Assembly: GCA_964615935.1 (NCBI GenBank)
Contig: CAZTTG010000008.1
Location: 31,378 to 95,377 of the forward strand
Source: CAZTTG01 sp964615935
GTDB taxonomy: Bacteria > Planctomycetota > UBA1135 > GCA-002686595
DNA length: 64,000 nt
Direction: 5' to 3'
A program made the position numbers and the translations under genes. How positions within the stretch are numbered: the first letter of the stretch is position 1; every line of letters starts with the position of its first letter. Below, one piece after another: positions 34,801 to 42,608 of the stretch. Below the pieces are notes generated by a model. It was not told the DNA's origin. It was given only the letters and a program-made list of their open reading frames with translations, and made no database searches.

Positions 34801-35141
34801 CGGGCGGCGACATGCTGCCCTGGATGTTCCGCAAGCTGGAGCTGGGCGTGCTGGTGGGCCGTCCCACCTGGGGAGGCCTGGTGGGCGTCCTGGGCTTCCC
34901 GGCCCTGATGGACGGCGGCTACGTCAGCGCCCCCAACCTGGCCATCTGGACCGAGGACGGCTTCGTGGTCGAGAACGTCGGCGTACCGCCCGACGTCGAG
35001 GTGGAGCAGCTCCCGGCCGAGGTGATCGCCGGCCGCGACCCCCAGCTCGAGCGCGCCATCGAGATCGCCCTGGAGATGCTGGAGGCGAATCCCCCGAAGG
35101 TGCACCAGCGCCCGCCCTACCCGGTGCGCGCGCGGCGCTGA
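31860..35141 (+). CDS. Tricorn protease homologue (S41), secreted
   Basis: 1093 aa from ATG 31860. Residues 1-18 form a signal peptide, unlike the cytosolic archaeal tricorn. A six-bladed then seven-bladed TolB/WD-like propeller region follows (repeated SPDG motifs: FSPDGQTLAFS, WSPDGNHIAY, WSPDGDRIAW). A PDZ-like domain lies near residues 770-850. The serine-protease domain has CVGHHSVGGGD (His near residue 758-759) and DESAGSGGDMLP with the nucleophile Ser at ~981. A ~35-residue almost purely Glu/Ala linker (EEEPAEEPAEENGEEEELAE region, about residues 543-577) separates the propellers. The family degrades oligopeptides in a carboxypeptidase-like way after endoproteases. The extracellular subtilases in this window are natural upstream partners. 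Confidence 0.92.
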   Translation: MLHGLALALCLATPLPLQTVDTRDTRLLAQPAASGTHVAFVYADDLWASRLDGSEVRRLTTHAGIESNPRFSPDGQTLAFSAQYDGNTDVYVVGVEGGEPLRLTWHPGPDLAQGFSPDGAEVLFTSARSAHTRRFQQLFAIPAEGGHPRRLPLPSAFKAAWSPDGNHIAYRPLADVFGQWKNYRGGTAARIWIYDVRDHSIEMIPQPEGRCNDTDPAWIGGRVYFRSDREGEFNLFSYERGSGQVTRLTRHGDFPVLALSAGAGRIVYEQAGWLHLFEPVTGSHQRLAIGVSADLIETRPRWVEGGDQIRDASISPSGARAVFEARGEIVTVPAEKGDPRNLTRSPGACERSPAWSPDGDRIAWLSDESGEYRLCLAAQDGKGEVRTFALEGAGFYEDLAWSPDGERISYTDNSWSLFWIDLESGASRKISSEPIYGPFKTLRHSWSPDSRWIAYTRSAPTYFRQVHVYSIEEDRSYPITDGLSDVSEPVFDASGDYLYFLASTDAGPVLQWFAQSNADVRGTSAPYLAVLRKGEPSPLARESDEEEPAEEPAEENGEEEELAEAEEEASEVEEDLVTIDFEGLEQRILALPVAAGAYSSLRAGTEGKVYYLKAEGGARPFGGADRPTGLYRFDLEEREEKELAPGIDAYRLSHGGEKALLYSGGSWSIAAAGDSIDPGAGRLDTDAIRIRIDPRAEWRQMFHEAWRINRDFFYAPNMHGADWPAMRVKYGDFLPHLAVRGDLNRVIRWMCSELCVGHHSVGGGDTLARPEPVGGGLLGADYEVVGGRYRLAKVLGGLNWNPELRSPLTEPGVDARAGELLLAVEGVELRAPENIYGRFEGAVGRSVEITLGPAADGTDSRTVSVVPVASEAALRNRDWVEGNLRRVTEATDGRVAYVHVPNTAGLGHTYFKRYFFPQADRQAIIIDERHNAGGQVADYYIDILRRPLISHWAMRYGADLKTPLSSIQGPKVMLIDESAGSGGDMLPWMFRKLELGVLVGRPTWGGLVGVLGFPALMDGGYVSAPNLAIWTEDGFVVENVGVPPDVEVEQLPAEVIAGRDPQLERAIEIALEMLEANPPKVHQRPPYPVRARR

Positions 35142-35166
35142 GGCGGCCGTCCCCGGCTCGCCCTCA
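35139..35166. terminator. Stop-codon-pairing hairpin after tricorn gene
   Basis: TGAGGCG at the tricorn stop pairs with CGCCCTCA containing the stop of the convergent gene, with one bulged C. There is no T-run. Confidence 0.4.
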
Positions 35167-36222
35167 GTCGACGGCCTCGTAGGCCTCCATCAGCCGGCGC
35201 GCCTCCTGGGTGGCGCCCACGTCGTTGTGGGTCTTGCGCAGGTACTTCTCGATCTCGCGGGCGAAGCGGTCGCCCTCGCGGTCCCGGCGCGCCGGGAAGA
35301 GCGGCGGGCGCTCGCCGCGGATCTCGAACCAGTCGCGGGCGTCGCGGAAGCTGCCCGCGAAGCGGCCGCGCACGGACTCCTTCACCATCTCCTGCGCCAG
35401 CCTGGAGCTGCGGGTCTTGGGAAAGCCCCGCGACAGGACGTCGATCGACACCATGAACCGCATGGAGCGGTGCTTGACCAGGGCGTCCCGGGCGCTGTCG
35501 AGGTGCTCCTGCTCGAGCCGGCTCACCAGGCCGATCAGGTGCTCGGCGTCGGCCGCGATCCCCTCGGCCTCCTCGCCGGCGGCCTCCTCGAAGCGGCCGC
35601 GGACCTTCTCCGCCAGGGATCGAGCCAGCCCGTAGCGGCCCGCGCAGTACTCGGCGCAGGCCTCCCCGAGCTCGGGACGCAGGTCGCGCTCGAGGCAGGG
35701 CGCGGCCGGCTGGCCCAGGGCCAGGCGGACGGCCTCCAGGAAGGCCTCCTGCTCGCGCACGGGGTCGCCCCGCCAGAGCAGGAGCCCGCTCCGCCCCACC
35801 AGGAAGAGCTGGCCGATGCCGCCCTCCCCCGGGACCAGGTAGGGGCATTCGCCCTCCTTCGCCACGCCCACCGCGTGGGTCATGTGCAGGCGGGTGGGAC
35901 GGGCCGAGGCGTCTCCTCCCTCATCATCGGACGCGCAGATCGAGACGGCCGCGAGCTCCCGGTCCCGGTTGGCCCGGACCAGGTCGTTCACCAGCGGGAT
36001 CAGGGTCCGCGTGCAGGGCTCCGAGTCCCAGGCGAAGGTGTGCAGGAGGACCACCTTGCCGCGCAGGGCCGCGAGCTGGAGGTCGGTCTCCTCGCCGGTC
36101 TGGAGCCAGTCCTCGACCCCGTGCTCGACGGCGATCCGGCCCACGGCCGAACCCCCGGCGGGTGCGGCGACCGCGAGGAGCAGCGGGAGGAGGAGAGCGG
36201 GGGCAGGCAGGCGTCGGGTCAT
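35164..36222 (-). CDS. Secreted thioredoxin-fold protein, no CXXC
   Basis: 352 aa, ATG 36222. Residues 1-25 are a signal peptide (LLLPLLLAVAAPAGGSA). Residues ~50-170 follow the AhpC/TlpA thioredoxin fold: LRGKVVLLHTFAWDSEPCTR corresponds to the strand and active-site helix, but WDSEPC keeps only one cysteine of the CXXC pair. GGIGQLFLVGRSGLLLWRG is the cis-Pro-side strand region. The C-terminal ~170 residues are charged and helical and unknown to me. A classical disulfide reductase seems unlikely; peroxidase-like or purely scaffolding roles are possible. It faces the tricorn gene and lies downstream of a subtilase gene on the same strand. Confidence 0.6.
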   Translation of the reverse strand: MTRRLPAPALLLPLLLAVAAPAGGSAVGRIAVEHGVEDWLQTGEETDLQLAALRGKVVLLHTFAWDSEPCTRTLIPLVNDLVRANRDRELAAVSICASDDEGGDASARPTRLHMTHAVGVAKEGECPYLVPGEGGIGQLFLVGRSGLLLWRGDPVREQEAFLEAVRLALGQPAAPCLERDLRPELGEACAEYCAGRYGLARSLAEKVRGRFEEAAGEEAEGIAADAEHLIGLVSRLEQEHLDSARDALVKHRSMRFMVSIDVLSRGFPKTRSSRLAQEMVKESVRGRFAGSFRDARDWFEIRGERPPLFPARRDREGDRFAREIEKYLRKTHNDVGATQEARRLMEAYEAVD

Positions 36223-36322
36223 CGATCGCTCCGGGCGGAGACCGGGGTGGACGCCGGGGATCCGACGGGCCGATAGCCGGTCTGGCGGGCGGGGTAACGG
36301 ATCGACCGCGGAGAAGCCGGAT

Positions 36323-38821
36323 TCAGATCCCCTCCCGGATGGTGCCCTCCACCGCGTCGGTCAGGCCGACCCCGTGCGGGTCGCCCGGATCCCGGTGCCA
36401 CCACTGCGCGTCGAAGGTGGCGCCGGGGACCAGGGCCGCGTCGGCGCCGCTCTGGATCCAGGCGTTGAAGTCGAACGCGAGGGCGCCCGAGCAGTCGGCC
36501 GGAGGGGGATTGCCCCCCGAGTTCTGGACCGGGGTGCGCTTGAGGGGCGGCCGGACGCACAGGGTGCCGCCCAGGAAGGGCAGGTTGTGGCGGCCGTTCA
36601 GGCCGTAGAAGAGCATGCCGTTCTTGTTGCTCACGACCTCGCTGGCCGAGATCGAGAAGGGCACCGCGGGATGCGCGCTGGGAGTGCCTCCGGTGGAGAT
36701 GGAGGGGGTGCAGCCGGCCGAGTTCATCTTGGCGGTGCAGTACAGCTCGGTGGCCTGGGCGCCGCCCTCGACACCGCTGACCACCAGGGCGTAGTCCGCG
36801 TCCAGCTCGGGCGTCTCCACGTGCGAGTCCTGGTTGATCTCGTCCGCCAGGACCTCGATCCGCCAGGCGCCCGTCTCGGGGTTCTGCACGAAGACGTTCT
36901 CGACCACGTCGATGGTGTTGGGGCCGCCGCCGGGGGTGGACCAGTTGCCCTCCAGCAGGCCGTGGTTTCCCCAGTAGACCGTCGCGGAGGGGGAGGTGAG
37001 CTTGAGCGTCAGGTCGTTGATGCGGTGCTGCGAGGAGGACGTAGTGCCCAGGGGATCGGAGTACACCAGGGTGGCCTTGAGGGCCGGCTCGCCGGCCGGC
37101 ACGTCGACCTCCCAGGCGGTGCCCTGCAGGTTGCCCAGCACGTCGGTCTCGTCGACGTAGACGATCTTCTCGCGCAGGTCGTAGAGGTTCCGCAGGTCGG
37201 GCATGCCCCAGCCCTGGTGCATCCGGGAGAGGTCGTGGCCGGCCCCCGAGAAGGGCCACTGCTGGGCCGTGTTGATGAGCATGGCCCGCGCCGTGGTGGC
37301 GTGCGGCCGGCTCTCGAAGACGTCGGCGCCGGTGGGATTGGCGAAGATCCCCTCGTGCCACAGCTGGTGGAAGAGGCCCGCATAGCCGGCGACGATGGCG
37401 GTGGTGGCGCTGGTGCCGCCGAAGAAGGCGGAGTACCCGCCGCCCGGGGCGAGGGTCAGGATGTTGTCGTAGAAGTGCACCAGGTCGGGCTTGACGCGGC
37501 CGTCCTCCGCGGGCCCGGCGCTGGCGCCGAAGCTCCAGGCGTCGTCGCTGAGGGTGAGGGTGTTGCGGTGCAGGATTCCCCCCACCGAGAGGATGTTCTT
37601 GGCCCATCCCTGGGGTCGGGCCATCGGGCTGCCCGTGTTGCCGTGGGACTGGGTGACGGCGATGTCGAGGTCGAAGAGGATGGCGTCCATCTCGGCCGAC
37701 TTCACGGTGTAGGACGTCGTGTGCGGGTCGCCCCAGCCGGCGGACTGCAGGACGGCGCGGTAGACGCCGGCCGGGTCGACCAGCTCGGCGGTGTGGCCGT
37801 AGCGGTCTCCCGAGGGGGAGCCGACGAACCTCTGGAAGCCGGCGAAGATCCCCTGGGCCGAGGGGATGATCCCCCGCGCGGCGGGGTTGCAGGTGCCGTC
37901 CCCGAACAGGATCCCGAAGCTGGCCGTGCCGTGGATCATGCTGCCGGTGTGCCAGTCGCCGTGGAAGATGGGCGGCGGGTTCTGCAGGTCGCAGTGGGTG
38001 GCATCCAGGTTGTCGCCCATGACCTCGCCCCGCACCCCCTGGCCGGACCAGCCCTCGAGGGCCTCGACGTAGTTGGCGCCGCTGATCTCGCGCACCAGGT
38101 CCATGTCCTTTCCGGGCGGGCCCTCGGGGTCGATCCACAGGACCTCCTCCAGCCGCGCGACCTCGCGTAGCTGGTCGGCGCTCAGCGTCGCCCGCAGGAA
38201 GCGGCCGGTCGTCTCCACGTGCTCGACCCGACCGCCGAGCCGCGCGATGCGGCGGGCCAGGCGCCGTGCCGGCACGGATCCCCCTTCGAGGAGCTGGACG
38301 TCGTAGCGCCGGATGCCGCTGAGAGTCCCCTCGCGCAGGCCCGCGAGCAGGCCGGGCTCCAGCCGGTATTCGGGGTGGTAGGCTCCCACCGCGCGCACGT
38401 AGGGAAGGGCCTCGACCAGCGCCCGCGTCTCCTCGTCCATGCGCACCAGGTGGGCGTGGTTGGCGACGAAGGCGTGCACGCTGGCGCCCAGCCGCCGCAG
38501 GCCGCCGCGGAACTCGGGCAGGGGCTGGGTGTGGAACTGCACGACGTACACGCCGCCCGCCGGCTCCAGGGGCGAGCCCTCGAAGTCCGGCCAGCCGCGC
38601 GCCGGGTCGAAACGCGCCCGCCGCATCAGGAGCTCGTAGGAGGTCCGCCGCTCGATCGCGACGCTCTCCCCGTCCAGGCTGATGGAGTAGCCGGGCTCTC
38701 CCTCGTCCCACAGGATCAGTCGCACGTCGCTCCCGGGGACCTCGATCACCCGCTCGTCGGGCGGGTCGGCTGACGGGATCGAGAGCGCGCAGGCGAGCGC
38801 CAGGCAGTGAAGGTGCAGCAT
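36323..38821 (-). CDS. Secreted subtilase with planctomycete-type C-terminal domain
   Basis: 832 aa, ATG 38821 with GGAGGT upstream; short signal peptide HLHCLALACALSIPSA. Residues ~60-250 resemble an I9-like propeptide. The S8 triad reads Asp in GDNLDATH, His in MIHGTASFGIL and Ser in FGGTSATTAIVAG; Asn of the oxyanion hole is in QSHGNTGS. A P/jelly-roll domain follows (TLKLTSPSATVYWGN). The last ~130 residues are a Cys-containing domain: YCTAKMNSAGC, GTLCVRPP, TPVQNSGGNPPP, DCSG, W.HRDPGDP. The same domain ends the protein at 46431-47528. I infer cell-surface retention or sorting for this domain. A TAAACT -10-like hexamer lies ~75 nt upstream. Confidence 0.88.
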   Translation of the reverse strand: MLHLHCLALACALSIPSADPPDERVIEVPGSDVRLILWDEGEPGYSISLDGESVAIERRTSYELLMRRARFDPARGWPDFEGSPLEPAGGVYVVQFHTQPLPEFRGGLRRLGASVHAFVANHAHLVRMDEETRALVEALPYVRAVGAYHPEYRLEPGLLAGLREGTLSGIRRYDVQLLEGGSVPARRLARRIARLGGRVEHVETTGRFLRATLSADQLREVARLEEVLWIDPEGPPGKDMDLVREISGANYVEALEGWSGQGVRGEVMGDNLDATHCDLQNPPPIFHGDWHTGSMIHGTASFGILFGDGTCNPAARGIIPSAQGIFAGFQRFVGSPSGDRYGHTAELVDPAGVYRAVLQSAGWGDPHTTSYTVKSAEMDAILFDLDIAVTQSHGNTGSPMARPQGWAKNILSVGGILHRNTLTLSDDAWSFGASAGPAEDGRVKPDLVHFYDNILTLAPGGGYSAFFGGTSATTAIVAGYAGLFHQLWHEGIFANPTGADVFESRPHATTARAMLINTAQQWPFSGAGHDLSRMHQGWGMPDLRNLYDLREKIVYVDETDVLGNLQGTAWEVDVPAGEPALKATLVYSDPLGTTSSSQHRINDLTLKLTSPSATVYWGNHGLLEGNWSTPGGGPNTIDVVENVFVQNPETGAWRIEVLADEINQDSHVETPELDADYALVVSGVEGGAQATELYCTAKMNSAGCTPSISTGGTPSAHPAVPFSISASEVVSNKNGMLFYGLNGRHNLPFLGGTLCVRPPLKRTPVQNSGGNPPPADCSGALAFDFNAWIQSGADAALVPGATFDAQWWHRDPGDPHGVGLTDAVEGTIREGI

Positions 38822-38942
38822 CTCCCGTACCTCCTGTCCGGGGGGGGTGCGCAGCTCGCCGCAGAACCGGGGTGAACCTGCCGCTCACCGCGTGCTTCCC
38901 AGTTTAGGACGCGGGGACGATCCCGCCACCCGCAAGGCGATC

Positions 38943-39404
38943 TCAGGGGCGCTGGCTGCCGCCGCCCCGGCCGGGGGAGCCGCCCCGGACATCCCCTCGA
39001 CCCGGCGCCGCCGCCCCGCGCCGCCACCGCGGCGGCACCAGGCAGAGGAAGGCCAGGACCACGAGGCCGAAGGCCACGTAGTAGAGGGTGAGGCGGTCCG
39101 GGGCCACCTCGACGAAGAGCGCCGAGCGCAGGAGCCGACCCACGAAGGTGCCCTGGGCGGCGGCCTGGCCGGCGGCCTCGCGGAGCTGCGCCTCCCAGGT
39201 GGTCAAGGGGCAGAGCACGCCCGAGAGCGCCTCGGCCGCCACGAAGACGATCGAGGCGAGGTGCAGGAGGCGGAACCACGGGTTGCGGATCCAGCGCCAG
39301 CGCAGGATCGCGCCGAGGACGATCAGGATCTGGCCGGCGACGACCCACAGGACGAAGGCCAGGTGGAGCGCCGTGAGCAGGTCCGCGAGCAGCGCGTAGC
39401 CCAT
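38943..39404 (-). CDS. DUF2784 membrane protein
   Basis: 153 aa, ATG 39404. Four hydrophobic helices are visible (ALLADLLTALHLAFVLWVV, ILIVLGAILRW, LLHLASIVFVAAEAL, YYVAFGLVVLAFLCLV), with the DUF2784 hallmark LCPLTTWE and HLAFVLWV. Function unknown in all members I know of. A Gly/Arg-rich tail ends the protein. A TATCCT hexamer sits 6 nt before the ATG with no Shine-Dalgarno, suggesting a leaderless message. It lies immediately downstream of the glycosyltransferase gene on the same strand. Confidence 0.8.
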   Translation of the reverse strand: MGYALLADLLTALHLAFVLWVVAGQILIVLGAILRWRWIRNPWFRLLHLASIVFVAAEALSGVLCPLTTWEAQLREAAGQAAAQGTFVGRLLRSALFVEVAPDRLTLYYVAFGLVVLAFLCLVPPRWRRGAAAPGRGDVRGGSPGRGGGSQRP

Positions 39405-39410
39405 GGGAGC

Positions 39411-39416
39411 AGGATA
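39411..39416 (-). promoter_or_regulatory. -10 box TATCCT, 6 nt before ATG (leaderless start)
   Basis: On the minus strand GGTATCCTGCTCCC leads straight into the ATG at 39404. No ribosome-binding site fits in the gap. Confidence 0.4.
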
Positions 39417-39435
39417 CCGCGTCGGGCGGCTTCCT

Positions 39436-40350
39436 CTACTGTAGACGGCATCGGAGGCGGGCCTCGAGGGCGAGCAGCCGGCCGCGCGCGCTCCGGGGCT
39501 CCAGCCGGCGGGACCGCTCCAGCGCCTCCAGGGCCTCCCGAGCCCGACCCTCCCGCCTCATCAGGATCACCGCGATCCGGCGCAGCAGCCGGGCGAAGGA
39601 CCGCCGCACGTCCGGCACGAGATCGGGCCGCTCGGACTCGGCCCAGGCCAGGGTTTTCTCCTGGAACCGCAGCCGCCCCGGCCGGGTGTAGGGCTCCCGG
39701 AGATGGAGCTGACCGGGGTGCATCCGGTAGAGGGTGAGCCCCCGGGGGAGGGCCATCAAGGGGTGGCGGACGGCCAGGCGCAGCCACAGATCGCGGTCGG
39801 AGGCGCCGGCGATCGTCTCGTCGAAGAGCCCGCACCGATCGAGGGCCGAGCGGCGGACGAGGACGCTCGAGGGCGTGGTGATGATGTTCCGGCGGATCAG
39901 CGCCCGCACGGGGTCGGCCGGCAGGCGCGCGGCCGGCGGCTGCCTCTTCAGGGGGACGAGGCGCTCGTCGGTCGCGACGTGCCCGCAGAAGACCAGGGCC
40001 GCGTCGGGGCGGGCCTCCAGCATCTGGACCTGCGCCTCCAGCTTCTCGGGCAGCCAGGCGTCGTCCTGGTCCAGGAAGGCGACGTACCGGCCCCGAGACG
40101 CGCGGATGCCGGTGTTGCGGGTGGCCGCGGCGGCGGCCCGGCGCCGGGGGTGCCGGATCATCCGGGCGCCCGGAGGAAGCTCGTACCGCCCCACGCACTC
40201 GTCGCCGGAGTCGTCGTCGACTGCGATGAGCTCGTAGTCCCGGAAGGTCTGACGCCTCACGCTGTCCAGGGCCTCGTTCAGGAGGCGCGGCTGGCGATAG
40301 GCGATCACCACCACCGAGACCGATGGCGGGGAGGATGCGGGGGCGCCCAT
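39436..40350 (-). CDS. Family 2 glycosyltransferase
   Basis: 304 aa, ATG 40350. GT-A fold landmarks: VSVVVIAYRQPRLL, VRRQTFRDYELIAVDDDS, the DXD-like metal site in FLDQDDAWLP and the acceptor-site DRDLWLRL (ED-type position). No membrane segment, so soluble or peripheral. It probably transfers a sugar from a nucleotide donor during surface polysaccharide or glycolipid synthesis. It opens the cluster with the ligase, acetyltransferase, SGNH and MBOAT genes, and is divergent from the ligase gene. A TAGGAT hexamer lies ~25 nt upstream. Confidence 0.88.
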   Translation of the reverse strand: MGAPASSPPSVSVVVIAYRQPRLLNEALDSVRRQTFRDYELIAVDDDSGDECVGRYELPPGARMIRHPRRRAAAAATRNTGIRASRGRYVAFLDQDDAWLPEKLEAQVQMLEARPDAALVFCGHVATDERLVPLKRQPPAARLPADPVRALIRRNIITTPSSVLVRRSALDRCGLFDETIAGASDRDLWLRLAVRHPLMALPRGLTLYRMHPGQLHLREPYTRPGRLRFQEKTLAWAESERPDLVPDVRRSFARLLRRIAVILMRREGRAREALEALERSRRLEPRSARGRLLALEARLRCRLQ

Positions 40351-40442
40351 GGGTCTCTCGGTCCGGGGGGGATCCTAGTGTCCTGCAACGCCAGTTCGCG
40401 CACATATCTCGCGCCCCGGTCGCATCGCCCCCGGCAGCCCGC

Positions 40443-40448
40443 TACTCT
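40443..40448 (+). promoter_or_regulatory. -10 box TACTCT, 8 nt before ATG (leaderless start)
   Basis: TACTCT-CACGTACC-ATG places the predicted transcription start at the initiation codon of the ligase gene (40457). No Shine-Dalgarno is visible. Confidence 0.4.
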
Positions 40449-40456
40449 CACGTACC

Positions 40457-41917
40457 ATGCTGTTCCGGCCCGATGGACTCGGCTCGATCACCGAGCTCGA
40501 GAGCGGCGAGAGGTGGTCCGGCGAGCGCCTGGGCGACGAGGTCCTGAGCCGCGCCGGACGGCTCGCGGAGCGCGGGATCGGCCCCGGCAGCCGGGTCCTG
40601 ATCGCGCACGGCCAGAGCGCGGCCTTCTTCGCCGACCTCCTGGCGGTCTGGTGGAACGGAGCCTGCGCCGCCGTGATCGATCCGAGCCTCACGGGGCCGG
40701 AGCTCGCCAATCTGACGGTCTTCCTGCGGGCCGACCTCATCCTGGCGACGCGGGAGCTCGGCGAGGGGCTCGAGGCTCCGGTGCTGGTTGCCTCGGACGA
40801 GCGCCATCGCCCGCCCCCCTCCAGGCCCCCGGCGCGCGGGGCGCTGGACGACCCGGCCCTGGTGCTCTTCACCTCGGGGACGACCGGGGAGCCCAAGGGC
40901 GTCGTCCACGGCTTCCGCTCCCTCCTGGCCCGCACGGCCCTGAACCGGGCCGTCGGCGGCGACCAGGCGCTGCGGCGCAGCCTGTGCATGCTCCCCACCC
41001 ACTTCGGCCACGGGCTCATCGGCAACTCGCTGACGCCGCTCCTCGCCGGCCACGTGCTGTACCTGGGCCGCTTCTCGCGCGCCCTGGTGGACGCCCTCCC
41101 CGAGCATCTGCGCCGGCTGGGGATCACCTTCCTGAGCTCGGTCCCGACCATGTGGCGCATGATCCTCGAGAGCGCCCCCTCCCCCGGAGCCAGCGAGCTG
41201 GCGCGGATCCACGTCGGCTCGGCGCCCCTCTCGGCCGAGCTGTGGAGCGAGGTCGTCGCCTGGGGCGCGACGCGCGAGGTCGTCAACACCTACGGGATCA
41301 CCGAGGCGGCCAACTGGATCGGCGGGGCCTCGGCCGCCGAGCACGAGCCCGCCGACGGGCTGATCGGGCGCGCGTGGGGCGGGGCGATCGCCGTGCGCGA
41401 GGACTCCGGCGAGATCCGCTCCAGCGGCGAGGGCGAGCTGGTGGTGGCCTCGCCCAGCCTGATGAGCGGGTACCTGGAGCGGCCGGACCTGAGCCGGGAG
41501 GCCCTGGCCGGGGGCTGGTTCCGCACCGGAGACCTGGGCTCGGTCGATCGGCGGGGCGTCGCGCGCCTCTCGGGGCGCATCAAGAACGAGATCAACCGCG
41601 GCGGCGCGAAGGTCCAGCCCGAGGACGTGGACCTGGTGATCGAGCGCCACCCGGGGGTGGCCGAGAGCTGCACCTTCGCCCTGTCCGACGCCCTGCGCGG
41701 CCAGTCCGTGGCCGCCGCCGTGCGCGCGCGAGCCGACGTCGCGCTGGACGTGGAAGCCCTGGCCGCCTGGTGCCAGGACCGCATGCGCGCCCACGCCGTG
41801 CCCGAGAGGTGGTTCGTGGTCGAGGAGATTCCCAAGAGCGATCGGGGGAAGGTCAACCGCGCGGTCGTCCGCCGGCAGTGCCTGGCCCTGAGCGGCTCCC
41901 CGGAGGGCGAGGCCTGA
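40457..41917 (+). CDS. AMP-forming acyl/aminoacyl ligase (ANL superfamily)
   Basis: 486 aa, ATG 40457. The adenylation motifs are complete: P-loop LFTSGTTGEPKGV, NTYGITEA (A5), WFRTGDLG (A7), and PKSDRGKVNR with the catalytic Lys (A10). Length is close to DltA or short acyl-CoA ligases. The acid-binding pocket (HFGHGLIGNSL region) does not reveal the substrate. It activates a carboxylate as AMP ester, then normally transfers it to CoA or a carrier protein; no carrier gene is visible nearby. It is followed 31 nt later by a NeuD-type acetyltransferase and then an SGNH protein, pointing to preparation of an acyl group for surface-glycan decoration. Confidence 0.88.
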   Translation: MLFRPDGLGSITELESGERWSGERLGDEVLSRAGRLAERGIGPGSRVLIAHGQSAAFFADLLAVWWNGACAAVIDPSLTGPELANLTVFLRADLILATRELGEGLEAPVLVASDERHRPPPSRPPARGALDDPALVLFTSGTTGEPKGVVHGFRSLLARTALNRAVGGDQALRRSLCMLPTHFGHGLIGNSLTPLLAGHVLYLGRFSRALVDALPEHLRRLGITFLSSVPTMWRMILESAPSPGASELARIHVGSAPLSAELWSEVVAWGATREVVNTYGITEAANWIGGASAAEHEPADGLIGRAWGGAIAVREDSGEIRSSGEGELVVASPSLMSGYLERPDLSREALAGGWFRTGDLGSVDRRGVARLSGRIKNEINRGGAKVQPEDVDLVIERHPGVAESCTFALSDALRGQSVAAAVRARADVALDVEALAAWCQDRMRAHAVPERWFVVEEIPKSDRGKVNRAVVRRQCLALSGSPEGEA

Positions 41918-41948
41918 CCGGCCCGAGGGGGAGCGGTAGCGGACGAGG

Positions 41949-42587
41949 ATGAAGAGGCTGATCATCCTGGGGACGGGCGCCTTCGCGGAGGAGGTCGCGG
42001 ACCTCGTGGCCGACGCAGAGGAGTACCGGGTGGTGGGCTTCGGCGAGAACCTCTCCCGCGAGAAGGTCCCCGGGCCCCTCCTCGGGCTCCCGGTCCACTG
42101 GGTGGACGAGCTGGGGGCCCGCGCCGCCGATTGTGAGGCCGTGTGCGCCATCGGCACCACCCGGCGCCGGCTCTTCACCGACCGGGTCGAGGAGCTGGGG
42201 CTTCCCTTCGCGCGCGTGGTGCACCCATCCGCGAGGCTCTCCCGGACGGCCCGGATCGGGCCGGGGACGATCCTCAGCGTCGGCGTCGTGGTGGCCGCGC
42301 AGACCCGGCTCGGACGGCACGTGATCGTCAACCGCGGCTCGCTCATCGGACACCACACGCGGATCGGCGACCACACCACCGTCTCGCCGGGCGCCAACAT
42401 CGGCGGCCGGGTCGCGATCGGCGAGGGCACCTACGTGGGCATGGGCGCGATCGTGCTGAACGATCTGAGGATCGGCAGCGGAGCGATCGTCGGCGCCGGA
42501 GCGGTGGTCACCCGGGACGTGCCCGATCGGGTCCAGGTCATGGGCGTCCCCGCGCGAGTCACCCGGGAGGGGGTGGACGGCCGCTAG
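41949..42587 (+). CDS. NeuD/PglD-type sugar O/N-acetyltransferase
   Basis: 212 aa, ATG 41949 preceded by GAGG. The N-terminal Rossmann-like segment MKRLIILGTGAFAEEVADL and the left-handed beta-helix of hexapeptide repeats (IGPGTILSVGVVVAAQTRLG, IGHHTRIGDHTTVSPGANIG, VGMGAIVLNDLRIGSGAIVG) are diagnostic. The catalytic His is probably in HHTRIGDH. It uses acetyl-CoA (or another acyl-CoA) to modify an amino- or hydroxy-sugar. Normal length. Sits in tandem between the ligase and SGNH genes (31 and 21 nt gaps). Confidence 0.88.
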   Translation: MKRLIILGTGAFAEEVADLVADAEEYRVVGFGENLSREKVPGPLLGLPVHWVDELGARAADCEAVCAIGTTRRRLFTDRVEELGLPFARVVHPSARLSRTARIGPGTILSVGVVVAAQTRLGRHVIVNRGSLIGHHTRIGDHTTVSPGANIGGRVAIGEGTYVGMGAIVLNDLRIGSGAIVGAGAVVTRDVPDRVQVMGVPARVTREGVDGR

Positions 42588-42608
42588 CGCGCGCCGCCCG
42601 ACGGAGCC